64,000 bases of DNA from Algoriphagus sp. Y33 (GTDB taxonomy: Bacteria > Bacteroidota > Bacteroidia > Cytophagales > Cyclobacteriaceae): positions 6,314,001 through 6,378,000 of the forward strand of contig NZ_CP061947.1 in the NCBI RefSeq assembly GCF_014838715.1, given 5' to 3'. Shown piece by piece: positions 36,340 to 46,700 of this stretch. Each line of letters begins with the position of its first letter. Position 1 is the stretch's first letter. The notes below the pieces were generated by a model, which did no database searches, was not told the DNA's origin, and saw nothing but the letters and a program-made list of their open reading frames with translations. The position numbers and the translations under genes are program-made.

Positions 36340-37023
36340 ATGAAGATTTTACTAGTAGAAGATAATCCGGAACTGACCCAAAATATCAATAATTACCTGC
36401 TTCATGAAGGAATCAGATGTGAATGTGCGAGTTCTCTTTTTGAAGCGCAAGATAAAATACTGAGTTACGGGTACGACTGTATTGTGCTTGATTTGATGCT
36501 GCCTGACGGAAGTGGTCTTGAGCTTCTGGAAATGATTAAGTCAAGCAAATTGGATTCAACAGTTATCATCATTTCAGCCAAGGGATCCTTGGATGATAAA
36601 TTGTCCGGATTGGATCAGGGGGCTGATGATTATTTGGCGAAGCCTTTTCATTTGTCAGAGCTCCTGGCAAGGCTAAAAGCCGTTTACCGAAGAACTAAAA
36701 TGCAGGGGTTTGATGAGTTGATATTCAATGAGATTACAGTGGTCAACTCACAGTTTCAGGTTTTGATCCATAACCATATATTAGACCTTACCAAGAAGGA
36801 GTACGATCTGCTTCTTTTCTTCTTGACTAATAAAGACAGAGTAGTGGGAAAGAATGCCATTGCACATCACTTGTGGGGGGATTATACAGATGATCTCTCA
36901 AACTTTGATTTTGTATATCAGCACGTTAAAAATCTGAGAAAGAAAATATCTGCTGCCGGTGGCAAGGATTACATTAACACGGTGTATGGACTTGGGTATA
37001 AATTTGATACTACTGTCTCATGA
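36340..37023 (+). CDS. OmpR/PhoB-family response regulator
   Basis: The 227-residue protein has a receiver domain (residues 1-115) with the acidic pocket VEDN, phosphoacceptor Asp51 in IVLDLMLPDGSG and the conserved Lys in LAKPF. Its C-terminal winged-helix domain of the OmpR type (residues 130-225) includes LTKKEYDLLLFFLTN and the ending TVYGLGYKFD. Its stop overlaps the sensor kinase start by 4 nt, so the two form a two-component system. The TonB-dependent receptor just downstream is a likely target or partner. Confidence 0.9.
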   Translation: MKILLVEDNPELTQNINNYLLHEGIRCECASSLFEAQDKILSYGYDCIVLDLMLPDGSGLELLEMIKSSKLDSTVIIISAKGSLDDKLSGLDQGADDYLAKPFHLSELLARLKAVYRRTKMQGFDELIFNEITVVNSQFQVLIHNHILDLTKKEYDLLLFFLTNKDRVVGKNAIAHHLWGDYTDDLSNFDFVYQHVKNLRKKISAAGGKDYINTVYGLGYKFDTTVS

Positions 37024-38273
37024 AACTAATAAACATTGTCAGCCTTTGGTTTCTGGGAATTACCGTAGCAGCTTTGCTGATAGGGACAATAGTAATCTAT
37101 GAAAAGCTTGGAGCTGAGATAGACTTTGAGTTGGGGATGGAACTTAACAGGCAAATTGAATCATATGCCAATAGGATAGAACAGGGTGCTCCGGTAGAGA
37201 AACTGGTATATGATAGACTTGAGATCAAAGAGATTCCCATGGAATGGCCTCTCGAGGAGATTTGGCTGAGAGACACATTGGCTTATCATGATCCGATGAA
37301 CAGAAACGAGACTCAGCTGAAAGCCAGTCGTTCGTTTAAGATCAATGGCAACCATTATAGAATATCCTATTATAATCTGGTGATCGAAGCAGATGATATC
37401 ACCGAGACTATTGTGATTACCATGCTAACCGTGTTTTTTGCTCAATTGTTGTTTATCGGCTTTTTTCTGCGCGCCGTTTCCAAAAAAATATTCAATCCTT
37501 TCCATCAAAGCTTAAACCGGCTGCAGCAATTTTCTTTTCAAAAAAATAAACCGTTGGAATTTTCAAAGAGCGGTGTTTTTGAATTTGACTTATTGAATAG
37601 TTTTCTGGAAAAAATGTCTGAGAAATTGCTTAATGATTACCGAAAGATCAAAGAGTTTTCCGAGAATCTTTCCCATGAAATTCAAACTCCCTCGGCAGTG
37701 GTGAGAGGTAAATTGGAATTGCTTATGAATGAAACTATAAACGAGCAACAGGCAGCATTGATCCAATCCGCATTTGATAACAATGAGCGAATCAGAAAAA
37801 TAGTAAAATCTCTTGCCATCCTCGCTAAACTGGAAAATGAGGAGTTTGAATCTCCCAAACCTATAGATTTCAGCGAGGTCTTGGAAAAAATGTTGAGGAA
37901 TTTAGAGGAGGTGATCGAGATCCATTCAATCCACCTCAACAGGAATATCAAAAAGGAAGTAAAATTACCTATTCACCCCTATGTGGCCGAAATTCTACTT
38001 CATAATTTACTGAGTAATTCTATCAAGCATAACTTAGAAGGTGGGAAAATCCAAATAGATCTGGACAATACTACGCTGGAAATAAAAAATACAGGAAAGT
38101 TACCTTCTTATGCTCCTGAAGAAATGGTTCAACGATTCAGAAAAGATGGTGATAGCCAAGATTCTGTGGGACTGGGGCTTGCGATTGTAAATCAAATTTG
38201 TAAAAACTATGGTTTCAGCTTGAAATATACTTTTGAGGAGCCATTTCATTGCATAGAAATACGATTTAGCTAG
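37020..38273 (+). CDS. Sensor histidine kinase
   Basis: The 417-residue kinase has two membrane helices (about residues 8-27 and 120-145) enclosing a short periplasmic sensor of about 90 residues. It is followed by a HisKA dimerisation domain with phosphoacceptor His in LSHEIQTPSAV and an ATPase domain with N-box LLHNLLSNSIKHN and G-box SVGLGLAIVNQI. It is translationally coupled to the response regulator upstream and followed after 37 bp by a TonB-dependent receptor on the same strand. This arrangement, with a small sensor and a receptor, recalls metal or iron-related regulation in Bacteroidota, but the ligand is not evident. Confidence 0.88.
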   Translation: MKLINIVSLWFLGITVAALLIGTIVIYEKLGAEIDFELGMELNRQIESYANRIEQGAPVEKLVYDRLEIKEIPMEWPLEEIWLRDTLAYHDPMNRNETQLKASRSFKINGNHYRISYYNLVIEADDITETIVITMLTVFFAQLLFIGFFLRAVSKKIFNPFHQSLNRLQQFSFQKNKPLEFSKSGVFEFDLLNSFLEKMSEKLLNDYRKIKEFSENLSHEIQTPSAVVRGKLELLMNETINEQQAALIQSAFDNNERIRKIVKSLAILAKLENEEFESPKPIDFSEVLEKMLRNLEEVIEIHSIHLNRNIKKEVKLPIHPYVAEILLHNLLSNSIKHNLEGGKIQIDLDNTTLEIKNTGKLPSYAPEEMVQRFRKDGDSQDSVGLGLAIVNQICKNYGFSLKYTFEEPFHCIEIRFS

Positions 38274-38310
38274 GTACTTCAAATTTGATATAGATTGTTT
38301 CCCTATCCTT

Positions 38311-40674
38311 ATGTCAAAACCAGCTATCCATCTAATGAACTTATACCCGAAAGCTATTCTTTTCCTATTCTTTTTTTGCATCCCCTTGATTGGCTGGGCG
38401 CAAACTTTTCAGCTTCATGGAATACTAAAAGATGGGGATAGAGATGAGTCACTTGGTTTCGCTCAAGTGGCATTATTTGAATCTCTTACCGCTGCTGATC
38501 CCATTACCTATACTGATACTGATGAGGATGGGAAGTTTGTACTTGAAGTGGAAAAAGGCTCATATGTTCTTAAAGCATTCTTTATCGGTTATGAAGATCT
38601 TGTTGTTGAGAATGTGACTGTGGATGGCCAGGTGTCTCTGGGTGATCTGGAGATGATCGGGACAGCCGAAAAACTGGAAGAGATAGTTGTTCAGACCAGC
38701 AAAATGCCTGTTCGTTCAAGTTTGGAGGGCATCACTATTTCACCTGAGAATAATCTGGCAAATGCCGGAGGCACCTTGCTGGATGTGCTTAGGAATACTC
38801 CTTCCATATCAGTGTCCGAAGACGGGGCTATTTCTCTTAGGGGAAGTAATGGAACCAACATTTTAATCAACGGAAGAAATTCCTCATTGACTCAAAACCT
38901 AGATCAGCTTCCGGCAAGTGCAGTAGAGGAAATCAAAGTGATCAACAATCCAAATGCCCGCTATGATGCCGCCGCGGAGGGTGGAGTAATCGATATTGTA
39001 CTGAAAAAAGGACAGGATCTAGGAACCCACGGGGGAGTGGAAGGGACTTATGGAACTAGGGGAAGATCCAATATTGGAGGGAGGATTAATCATCGTAATG
39101 CTACTTTCAATGTGTTTGGGGGGTATAATTATCGAAACTGGAAAGGGGTAAGCAAGAGAAGCTCAATACGGGAAATCTTTGAAGATCAGGAAAGACTTGC
39201 ACAGAATACAAATGGGTCTGAGCGGGAGAAAAGCCACAATCTTAACCTTGGGGCTGATTATTACTTTGGGAATAGTATGTTGAGCTATGAGGGAGTATAT
39301 CAGTATGGTCATCAATTTCAGGTCAATACCCTGTATTCGGAGCTTACTAGTTTGGATCCTGCAGGTATGGACGGCTCATTCGATTACGTCCGGAGAAACA
39401 ATGAAGATGAAACTGATGAAGGACTGGACAATGCCTTGATTTTTGAACATAATTTTGAAGGGAAAGGTCATTTGCTTCGGTTTACCGCCAGTCATTCCTA
39501 CCGAAATCAGTTTAAAACACAGAACATTGAGATCTTCGGCAATACGTTGGCTCCCCTTCCCGGGAATCTCTCAGGACAAGAGCAGGCATTTACTGATGAG
39601 GTGAGAAATATAACTGTACTTCAGGCAGACTACATCAAACCTTGGGAAACCGGGAAATTTGAGACAGGACTGAAATCTAATATCAGGAAATTTGACAATG
39701 ATTATCAATACCTGAGATATGAAGAGGCTGAAGGATCGTTTGTAGAAGATCCGTCAATAAGTAACCGGTTTCTCTATCAGGATCAGATCCATGCAGGGTA
39801 TGCTATTTTTTCTTCTACAGTGAAAAAATTTGAGTACGCATTAGGCCTACGTGGAGAGTATACTCAGGTGGACACTTATCTTAAGAATACGGATGAGGAA
39901 AATCAGCAGCGTTATTTTAACCTGTTCCCAAGTGTGCAGGGAATGTATAATTTAGATGACAACCATTCACTCAAATTCACTTATTCCAGAAGAATCGATA
40001 GGCCTACCGCCTGGAGATTGAATCCCTTTCCTGACATTACTGACTCATTGAATATCCGTCGGGGAAATCCCGATTTGGAGCCAGAAATGATCAATTCATT
40101 TGAAGTGGGACACTTGGCTAATTTTGACAAATCCAGCTTCGCCACCAACCTGTTTTATAGAAAGGTTAATGGGCAATTAGACTTTATTACCTTGGTGGAG
40201 GATGGGATTTCCTATTCTCAACCTGCCAATTTACTGTCCTCCCAATCCTATGGAGTCGAATTTATAGGAGTGGCTGAAGTCAGTGATTGGTATTCGTTGA
40301 ATGGAGGGGTCACCCTGTTCAGAATAGCAGTAGATGGATCTAATATCGGCGAAGAATTTACCAATTCCGGATTTTCATGGAATGCAAAGCTGACTCAGGA
40401 TTTCAAATTTCCGTTAGGAATAAACCTGCAGGTGGTTGGTAACTATGATTCTCCTGAAATAGAAGCCCAGGGAAGAGACCTTGCACGATATTCTATGGAT
40501 GCAAGTATTCAGAAGTCGTTCTTCAGCGATAAAGCAAGCGTATTGCTTAGTGTTAGGGACGTGTTTAATACAGACAGATTTGCGGGAGAGACTCGCACTA
40601 ATACTTTCTCACAGGAATTCAGGGCAAAGCGGGAAACGAGAATTATGTTAGTAACTGCCCGTTATAATTTCTGA
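38311..40674 (+). CDS. TonB-dependent receptor, outer membrane beta-barrel (OMP_b-brl_3) family
   Basis: The 787-residue outer-membrane protein has a signal peptide ending GWAQ (the ATG at 38335 would also serve), an N-terminal carboxypeptidase-like regulatory domain (residues 30-115, FQLHGILKDGDRDESLGFA and DEDGKFVLEVEKGSYVLKAF), a plug (residues 120-230, LDVLRNTPSISVSEDGAISL and GGVIDIVLKKG) and a long barrel ending in a terminal Phe. It belongs to the receptor-like group whose members lack a known substrate. Its position after the two-component genes suggests it is controlled by, or signals to, that system. Confidence 0.83.
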   Translation: MSKPAIHLMNLYPKAILFLFFFCIPLIGWAQTFQLHGILKDGDRDESLGFAQVALFESLTAADPITYTDTDEDGKFVLEVEKGSYVLKAFFIGYEDLVVENVTVDGQVSLGDLEMIGTAEKLEEIVVQTSKMPVRSSLEGITISPENNLANAGGTLLDVLRNTPSISVSEDGAISLRGSNGTNILINGRNSSLTQNLDQLPASAVEEIKVINNPNARYDAAAEGGVIDIVLKKGQDLGTHGGVEGTYGTRGRSNIGGRINHRNATFNVFGGYNYRNWKGVSKRSSIREIFEDQERLAQNTNGSEREKSHNLNLGADYYFGNSMLSYEGVYQYGHQFQVNTLYSELTSLDPAGMDGSFDYVRRNNEDETDEGLDNALIFEHNFEGKGHLLRFTASHSYRNQFKTQNIEIFGNTLAPLPGNLSGQEQAFTDEVRNITVLQADYIKPWETGKFETGLKSNIRKFDNDYQYLRYEEAEGSFVEDPSISNRFLYQDQIHAGYAIFSSTVKKFEYALGLRGEYTQVDTYLKNTDEENQQRYFNLFPSVQGMYNLDDNHSLKFTYSRRIDRPTAWRLNPFPDITDSLNIRRGNPDLEPEMINSFEVGHLANFDKSSFATNLFYRKVNGQLDFITLVEDGISYSQPANLLSSQSYGVEFIGVAEVSDWYSLNGGVTLFRIAVDGSNIGEEFTNSGFSWNAKLTQDFKFPLGINLQVVGNYDSPEIEAQGRDLARYSMDASIQKSFFSDKASVLLSVRDVFNTDRFAGETRTNTFSQEFRAKRETRIMLVTARYNF

Positions 40675-41135
40675 TTTCCAATTGGAGGAATAGTTTCTGT
40701 CTCGCACTTCTATCCTGGCTGTCATTGGAAAGTGGGCAAGCACGTTCGAAAGACAAAACCAAGCGGCAGGGACAATAGCAGCATTGAATATTAGGGTTTG
40801 CTGAAAAAACCGTTCGGAGGAAAATAAGTTAATCATCAAAATGAAAGCTTTTGATCTACCACCGGTGTTTTTCAGCATGTCCTATATTAGATACCCGTTG
40901 GACAACCTAGCTATGAGGCACAAATGTATCTCTACCCCAACACAAGTGGATGTGTTTATTTTCCCCCGATAATGAAATGGATTCCCCACCGGGAAGCCTT
41001 AATGGAGCTTAACTGTTAAGCTTGATTTTTGTAAGTGCTTAATTAGCATCGAGTTGATCTGTTTTGTCTTGCTGGCATTAAATTGGAATTACATCCTACA
41101 GATTAACAAATTCAACTAATCAAAATATAAATATT
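40675..41135. other. 461-bp gap with a small inverted-repeat element
   Basis: No convincing gene is visible. The segment 40797-40879 is bounded by TTTGCTGAAAAAACCG on the left and, in inverted orientation, CATGCTGAAAAACACCG on the right. GCTGAAAAA ends of this kind are seen in insertion sequences, so it may be an internally deleted IS end or a small MITE. Only one copy is present in the window. The last 150 bp should carry the csbD promoter, but no clear element stands out. Confidence 0.4.
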
Positions 41136-41327
41136 ATGAGCGCATTTGAAGATAAGGTAAAAGGAAACTGGAATGAAATCAAAGGTAAATTAAAGCAGCA
41201 ATACGGTGATTTGACCGATGATGATTTGATGTATAGCGAAGGGAAATCCGATGAACTATTGGGGAAAATTCAAAAGAAAACAGGAAAAACTAAAGAAGAA
41301 GTAAAAGGTTTCATTGATGGCCTTTAA
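41136..41327 (+). CDS. CsbD family stress-response protein
   Basis: This small, highly charged 63-residue protein contains the CsbD signature: an N-terminal [20 protein letters not shown], followed by the Gly-Lys-rich [18 protein letters not shown]. CsbD-like proteins are cytoplasmic, helical and induced by general stress in many bacteria; the molecular role is unclear. It is monocistronic, with a clear terminator 25 bp downstream. Confidence 0.9.
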   Translation: MSAFEDKVKGNWNEIKGKLKQQYGDLTDDDLMYSEGKSDELLGKIQKKTGKTKEEVKGFIDGL

Positions 41328-41351
41328 GTCGAGACCTATAAAAAGTAAGAA

Positions 41352-41385
41352 AAGGAAGGTTCAATTTCGAGCCTTCCTTTTTTTT
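41352..41385 (+). terminator. Intrinsic terminator of csbD
   Basis: Stem AAGGAAGG / CCTTCCTT (41352-41359 and 41372-41379) followed by a T-run. The rest of the 310-bp gap to 41637 is AT-rich and shows no other feature. Confidence 0.85.
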
Positions 41386-41637
41386 GCCCGAATCATAATA
41401 TCGAAAGGAATATAGACGGGCTAATTGCAGGGCTGAAGCTAATTATGTTCAAAATCTCCATTTTATCATTTTCCTATAAAAGGAATAGTTCAGAATCAAA
41501 TTACCTAATTTTACACTGAGCAAGTACAATTGGTGGGCGTGTTGACAATAGTTGGGCTGATTAACTCTAGACAGAAGGAAAATGCAACGTGTACCTTTAC
41601 CTTTTCGATTAAACTTTAGAGCTGGAATCTTTCCCCA

Positions 41638-42282
41638 GTGCAAAGCCACAAATCATCGGGCAATATCAAACCAAGCTGTGAAAAACAAGTGTGCATAACT
41701 GATCAATACTTAGCTGAGTTTAAAGAAACGGTGCTGGGATATTCTCCGCTTTCTGACGAGTCATTTTCCTTGTTTGAAGCTATTATTAACTTTCAAACGC
41801 TGAAAAAAGATCAAATACTTCTAAATATTGGCGATGTGGCGAAGCATATTCATTTTGTCTGTGAAGGTGCCATAGTAGCTTTTTTCACAGATAGTGAAGG
41901 GAATACATACAATAAGAATATCTTTTTGGAAAAGCAGTTTGCGGGTTCTACTGTATCGGCATTGTTGAAGATTCCCTCTGAATTCACCTTGCAGGCCATA
42001 GAAAAAACCACCCTGATAAGCGTTGATTATTATCGATACAAGGAGCTTATTTCCAAAAACGATGAGGTTAAAAATTTTTACATTTCCTACCTCGAAAAGA
42101 ATTGGGTAATTGATAAAGAACAACGGGAAATTTCCTTGGTAATGGAAAATGCCACAACGAGATATTTAAAGTTTTTGGATAGATATCCCAACATAGACAC
42201 GAGAATTCCCTTGCAGCACATCGCATCGCATTTGGGAATTACTCCCACACAATTGAGCAGAATAAGGAAAGATTTGAAGTAA
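41638..42282 (+). CDS. Crp/Fnr-family transcriptional regulator
   Basis: The 214-residue protein has an N-terminal cyclic-nucleotide-binding-like beta-roll (about residues 45-130, KDQILLNIGDVAKHIHFVCEG) and a C-terminal helix-turn-helix (IPLQHIASHLGITPTQLSRI near residues 190-210) of the Crp/Fnr type. No four-cysteine FNR cluster is present and the cNMP-binding residues are not conserved, so the effector is unknown. The frame opens with GTG at 41638 and I see no better ATG. Proteins of this short-HTH kind are common in Bacteroidota next to the transporter and acetyltransferase genes that follow here. Confidence 0.8.
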   Translation: MQSHKSSGNIKPSCEKQVCITDQYLAEFKETVLGYSPLSDESFSLFEAIINFQTLKKDQILLNIGDVAKHIHFVCEGAIVAFFTDSEGNTYNKNIFLEKQFAGSTVSALLKIPSEFTLQAIEKTTLISVDYYRYKELISKNDEVKNFYISYLEKNWVIDKEQREISLVMENATTRYLKFLDRYPNIDTRIPLQHIASHLGITPTQLSRIRKDLK

Positions 42283-42288
42283 ATCTGG

Positions 42289-42322
42289 TTGACCTTATCC
42301 GATAGCCATCGGATGAGGTCAA
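42289..42322 (+). terminator. Intrinsic terminator after the Crp/Fnr gene
   Basis: Long stem TTGACCTTATCCGAT / ATCGGATGAGGTCAA around an AGCC loop, then a T-rich stretch. It separates the regulator from the transporter-acetyltransferase pair. Confidence 0.75.
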
Positions 42323-42490
42323 TTCGCTTTATTTTTTAACATTCAGGCGGGACAGAAATAGCATTCATATTGAATAAATCCCATGCTGATTTCACGTCAC
42401 TCCCCGGATTAAAATCGGATATGCCTAAAAAAAATGTCCGTCTCAACATATGTAAAGAGTGCCTTGGATTCTTTGGGATAATTTTACCAT

Positions 42491-42940
42491 ATGAATCAAT
42501 CATTATTATCCATAATAGCTTTCATAGGCGGAGTTTGCTTAGCTATACAGGCAGGTTTTAACACCCAATTGGGTGTGTTGGTTAAAAAACCCATTCTTGC
42601 ATCCATTTCGACATCAATCAGCGGAGTCCTGTTTGCCTTCGTCTTTGTTTTGCTCTTTTCGAAAGATATACCCACTATCCAAACAGCAAAACAGGTTCCT
42701 TGGTATCTGTGGTTTGCCGGAGGCTTGTTTAGTATAATAGGAATTACCTTGTACTATTTTACAATTCCCAAACTGGGTATCTCTAAAATGATTTCTATGG
42801 GATTGTGCGGGCAGCTTGTATTTTCTGTAGTAGCGGGGCATTTCGGCTGGCTGAATTTACCTTTCGAACCCATCACATTGAAAAAGATGATTGGGGTATC
42901 CGCAATGATTTTAGGAATAGCTTTTATCAACTCAAACTAG
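42491..42940 (+). CDS. DMT-family transporter of the YdcZ (DUF606) type
   Basis: The 149-residue protein has five predicted membrane helices and matches the DUF606/YdcZ half-size members of the drug/metabolite transporter superfamily: IQAGFNTQLGVLV near residue 20, WYLWFAGGLFSIIGI in the middle and MIGVSAMILGIAFI at the end. Such proteins usually act as pairs or dimers; no second copy is present here. The GNAT gene follows after 6 bp, so the two are probably co-expressed. The substrate is unknown. Confidence 0.8.
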   Translation: MNQSLLSIIAFIGGVCLAIQAGFNTQLGVLVKKPILASISTSISGVLFAFVFVLLFSKDIPTIQTAKQVPWYLWFAGGLFSIIGITLYYFTIPKLGISKMISMGLCGQLVFSVVAGHFGWLNLPFEPITLKKMIGVSAMILGIAFINSN

Positions 42941-42946
42941 CATACA

Positions 42947-43684
42947 ATGAATACTGTCAAAGAGAAAAATATCAACAACCTGATTTCCTTATGGGAAACT
43001 ATAGGAAACTCATTTCAAAAGCAATTTTCTCAAAATACTATAAGCCATTGTCAAGTCACCGGTTCTGAATGGCCCAATCGGGTATGGTTTACTTCAGAAG
43101 TTACGGAAGAAACGTTGGAGACAGCGATAGAAATTGTTTGGAGCTCGTCGATACCCTTGACCCTAAGCCATTGGAGTGATTTTGAAAACGAGCTTCATCC
43201 TATTTTTGAGCAATTTCGCTTTGGCACGAAGTCAGAGCAAATCGGAATGTCTCTTAAGCTTCAGGATAAGCACAATCACTCCAATCGTGTAACTCTGGAA
43301 AAAGTGATGGAAGAGAGTCAGGTAACTGACTGGAGCGCATTATATCCAAGAAGTTTCGGGTACAAAATCTCCGCAGAAATTCTCAATAAGACCAGCCATT
43401 TAATTCCCTATTACCTTGTTCGCTTCAATGATCAGATAATCGGGACAGTTATCGCATACAAAACAGAAAATGTATTGGGAGTACACGGATTGGGGATTAT
43501 TCCTGAGTTCAGGAAGCAAGGTTTGGCAGAAGAAGTAATGGCACATCTGATCAATAATGCCATCGATGACCATGTAGAATTTGTGACGCTTCAATCTTCT
43601 GCAATGGGAAAAAATATCTATCAAAAAATGGGTTTTTCCGAAGATTTTCTAATGACAAATTATAGATTGATAACCGGCAAATAA
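42947..43684 (+). CDS. GNAT family N-acetyltransferase
   Basis: The 245-residue enzyme has an N-terminal half that looks like a degenerate GNAT lobe and a C-terminal GNAT core (about residues 155-240). The core has the acetyl-CoA-binding loop LGIIPEFRKQGLAEEVMAHL (the R/Q-x-x-G-x-G/A pattern), the strand VLGVHGLGIIPEF before it and the NIYQKMGFSED signature near the end. Two-lobed GNATs of this layout are common in Firmicutes and Bacteroidota. The substrate cannot be told from the sequence; it is likely a small amine or amino acid. Confidence 0.8.
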   Translation: MNTVKEKNINNLISLWETIGNSFQKQFSQNTISHCQVTGSEWPNRVWFTSEVTEETLETAIEIVWSSSIPLTLSHWSDFENELHPIFEQFRFGTKSEQIGMSLKLQDKHNHSNRVTLEKVMEESQVTDWSALYPRSFGYKISAEILNKTSHLIPYYLVRFNDQIIGTVIAYKTENVLGVHGLGIIPEFRKQGLAEEVMAHLINNAIDDHVEFVTLQSSAMGKNIYQKMGFSEDFLMTNYRLITGK

Positions 43685-43722
43685 ACAATTATGGAAAATA
43701 TTGGATTAGCGCATTGGTCAGA

Positions 43723-46700
43723 TTAATCAAACACCAAAACGGATGACCTCCGGACTATAATGAGGTTTTGTTCTCTGTTCTTAATACGGACCAGCACAAG
43801 ATACGAACCATTAGGGGCTGCGGAATTATTAAATGTTCCATCCCATATGCAGGACGATTTCACCTCGTTTTTTAAATTTTTATCCTCACAATAGTAAATA
43901 AGTTGTCCCCAGCGATTATAGATAGACAACTCAAGCTCATCTGTCAAATTATCAGGATAGACTTCAAAGGTTCTTTCTGGATCACCCGGTCGAATAGCGG
44001 TAGGGTGGATCACCTCAGGGTCACATTTGATCTCCACTTCAAAATCGGCAAAAAAGTCACATCCCAACCAGTCTTTTGCTATTAGGCTATAAGAGCCTGC
44101 CAGCGTAGGGATAAATACAGGAGAATCACTAACCTCAATTCCGTCCAGAATCCAGCTGTATTCAGTAAATCTGCTTCCCGGTTCTATAGCAGCCAAGACA
44201 TTCTTTTTTGCACAGATCGTGTACAGACTGCTAAGTGCGGGAGGCTCAGTAAAAGATTGTGTAATCTGGATCTCGCCGAGCCCCACCCTGCATCCATCCT
44301 TATCTGTAATGGTAACACGATAGAGGCCCTCTCCCTGCACAATCAGCATTGTACTGTTGTCGAATGCATCAAGATGTTCGTCTCCTTCTGAATTGATGCT
44401 GAACCATTTTACTTCATGCTCAGTTACATCATCCTTTAAGAATATGGAAGTGGAAGTATCTTCGCTACAGTAAGGCATTACTTCGAGCTCCAGCGGTGCA
44501 GGGAGGAGAATGTCTGATTGAAAGGGTTTTTCCACAGGGCACAGCACTTGTTGAGGATCAGCTCCTGTAATCTTGTAAGTTCCTGTCTGTATTATGGAAA
44601 AGTAGCCATCGTAATCAGGATTTATTACAGATCCATCAGGTGCTATAAGAGTAAATACCAGCTCTTGCCCAGTCTCTGGGGCAAGCAAATATTCACCACA
44701 TGCTTCTACTTGAGCGGGAATTGAGAATTCTACATCACCTCTTTCTTCGATACTGATTATTCCGGGTACTGAGTGGGACTGCCCTTCCGAATCCCAAATA
44801 TCCAGCATGTAATCTCCGGCAGGAACTTGATGTTGAATCTGGTTTTTATTTTCAAATTTGCCATGGTATTCTTTGCCGTCTTCAAGGTTTTGAATAGTGT
44901 ATGTGCCGCTCTGCAGTTGTTGCCAATAGATAGTGATAGGTCCAAGTGCTATGCCGTTTGACTGGCAGGCTACTGGGGATGTAACGAGCTCATACTCTAA
45001 AAATCCGGGTGAGAAAATAACTCCCGGTACTTCTAACAGTTGATCGTCATAGACGAATTCGCCATACCGGTCTGCACCATTTGTGCTAGCGTTAAGTAAG
45101 ATAAAGCCATATTGTAAGTCCCATAAGGTTACGTTATAGGAGAAGGTAAAAGTCTTTTCTTCAGCGGGGTTTAAATTCGGGATATTCCAGTTGTTGTAGG
45201 TTAGATGTTCATTGACCACTATGTTTTCCAGTCTGACCCCACCGGTGTTTTTCACCACGAGGGTAAACGTGATAAGTTCTTGCTCCCCGCTATAACTATC
45301 CGGATCTGCGGTGAGAGACAGCTGGATCTTAGGTCTGAGGCTACAGTCTTCCACTAGGAATTTAACTTCCTTACGAAAGCTCTCACATTCGCCTTCTTTA
45401 AATTGACTTACCCATATAGAGAGCTCTTTCGGTGCTGATAGGTCAATATGGGGAGCAGTGGAGAGCGGTGAAGTCAGAGGATCATTATCCTCATAATAAA
45501 ATACCGTGAATCCAGGCGTTGCTTCCACATCGAATTGTGTGGAAGCCTGTTCCATACACATAATTATATCTTCCGTTATCGGTTGTGGAGCTCTGGGTCT
45601 GACATTTAAATCGACCGGTATCCGCATGCCTGTACAGGAGCCGATAGGACCCTCGGATACCCACACTCTTTCGGTTCCTGCAAAAGAAGTGTTTACATAA
45701 TAATCCAGCAAGGGTGTGCCACCCATCTCGTCTGAAAAGAAATAGATTTGATACCCTTCGTCACTGGGAAGGATAAGCTCGGCCAGATTAGCGGGAGTGT
45801 CTCCCAGACAGAATTCAGGAAGGTCAATAGGGGTAAGGTCGGTAAATAATTCGAATCCGGAGCAATGGGTCGCTGCAAATTCAGCTTTCCCTGTGATAGG
45901 GACTTCCAAAGGACCGTAGATTCCATAGCCGGAACAGTCATCATCCATAAACCCTTTAATAAAGGGAATATCGGAATATGCTTGCTTGGAGATGCCTCCA
46001 ATGCCCGAAATACTGCCATTGACGGAGACTATTGCATCACAATTATCGCTTGCAAGTACAAAGCAATCTTCCGTTAGCTTCAAGGTGTATTGTAGGGAAG
46101 CGATTAGTTCTTCTGGATTTTCTGTCAAAGGAACAGTGCCGAGCTCCCATATGATAGCTCCTGACAAACCCTGGTTAGGATCGAATGTCACGTTGCCATA
46201 GGTGTTGGGTATCACCTCTGCATTAACGAAAATAGCAGTATATGGAACCGGAATGACAATTCGGGTTTGTTCTGAGGTTTCGGAACCTGCATTTCTGATG
46301 TCCACTTGGTAGGTAATTTCCTCACCGGGTCTAGCGGATGGAGAATCAGTCGGGATTTCTCCGTCTATTGATATGATTTGGTTGTGGGCTTGTATTTCTA
46401 GAGAATAAGAAAGAACCGAAAAAGCTAATGAGTAGAGTGTATACAGGTCTTGGTTAGTCCCATACCTGAAACGGGCTGAAGTTTGATCATTTGCAATGAT
46501 CGAATTTTGGGGATTGGGAATGTCCCATTGTACGATGTCTATTCCTGTGTTATTATTCAGAAAAGGGTTTCTGGGATTCTCCTTTAAGCTTCCGTCTGCC
46601 ATCTTTACAGGAGTATAAATCGATGAATTAAAGAAATTGTCGGGCGTGTTTTTGGGGTGGGACAAGCGTGTCCATACCCCTTTTTGATCCAGTATTTCCA

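Noticed and set aside
41598..41630. CTTTACC before the Crp/Fnr gene as a promoter copy
   Set aside because: No ACTAA block follows at 15 bp.
42370..42561. A 63-codon frame before the YdcZ-type transporter
   Set aside because: It overlaps the true gene in another frame and its product is not protein-like.
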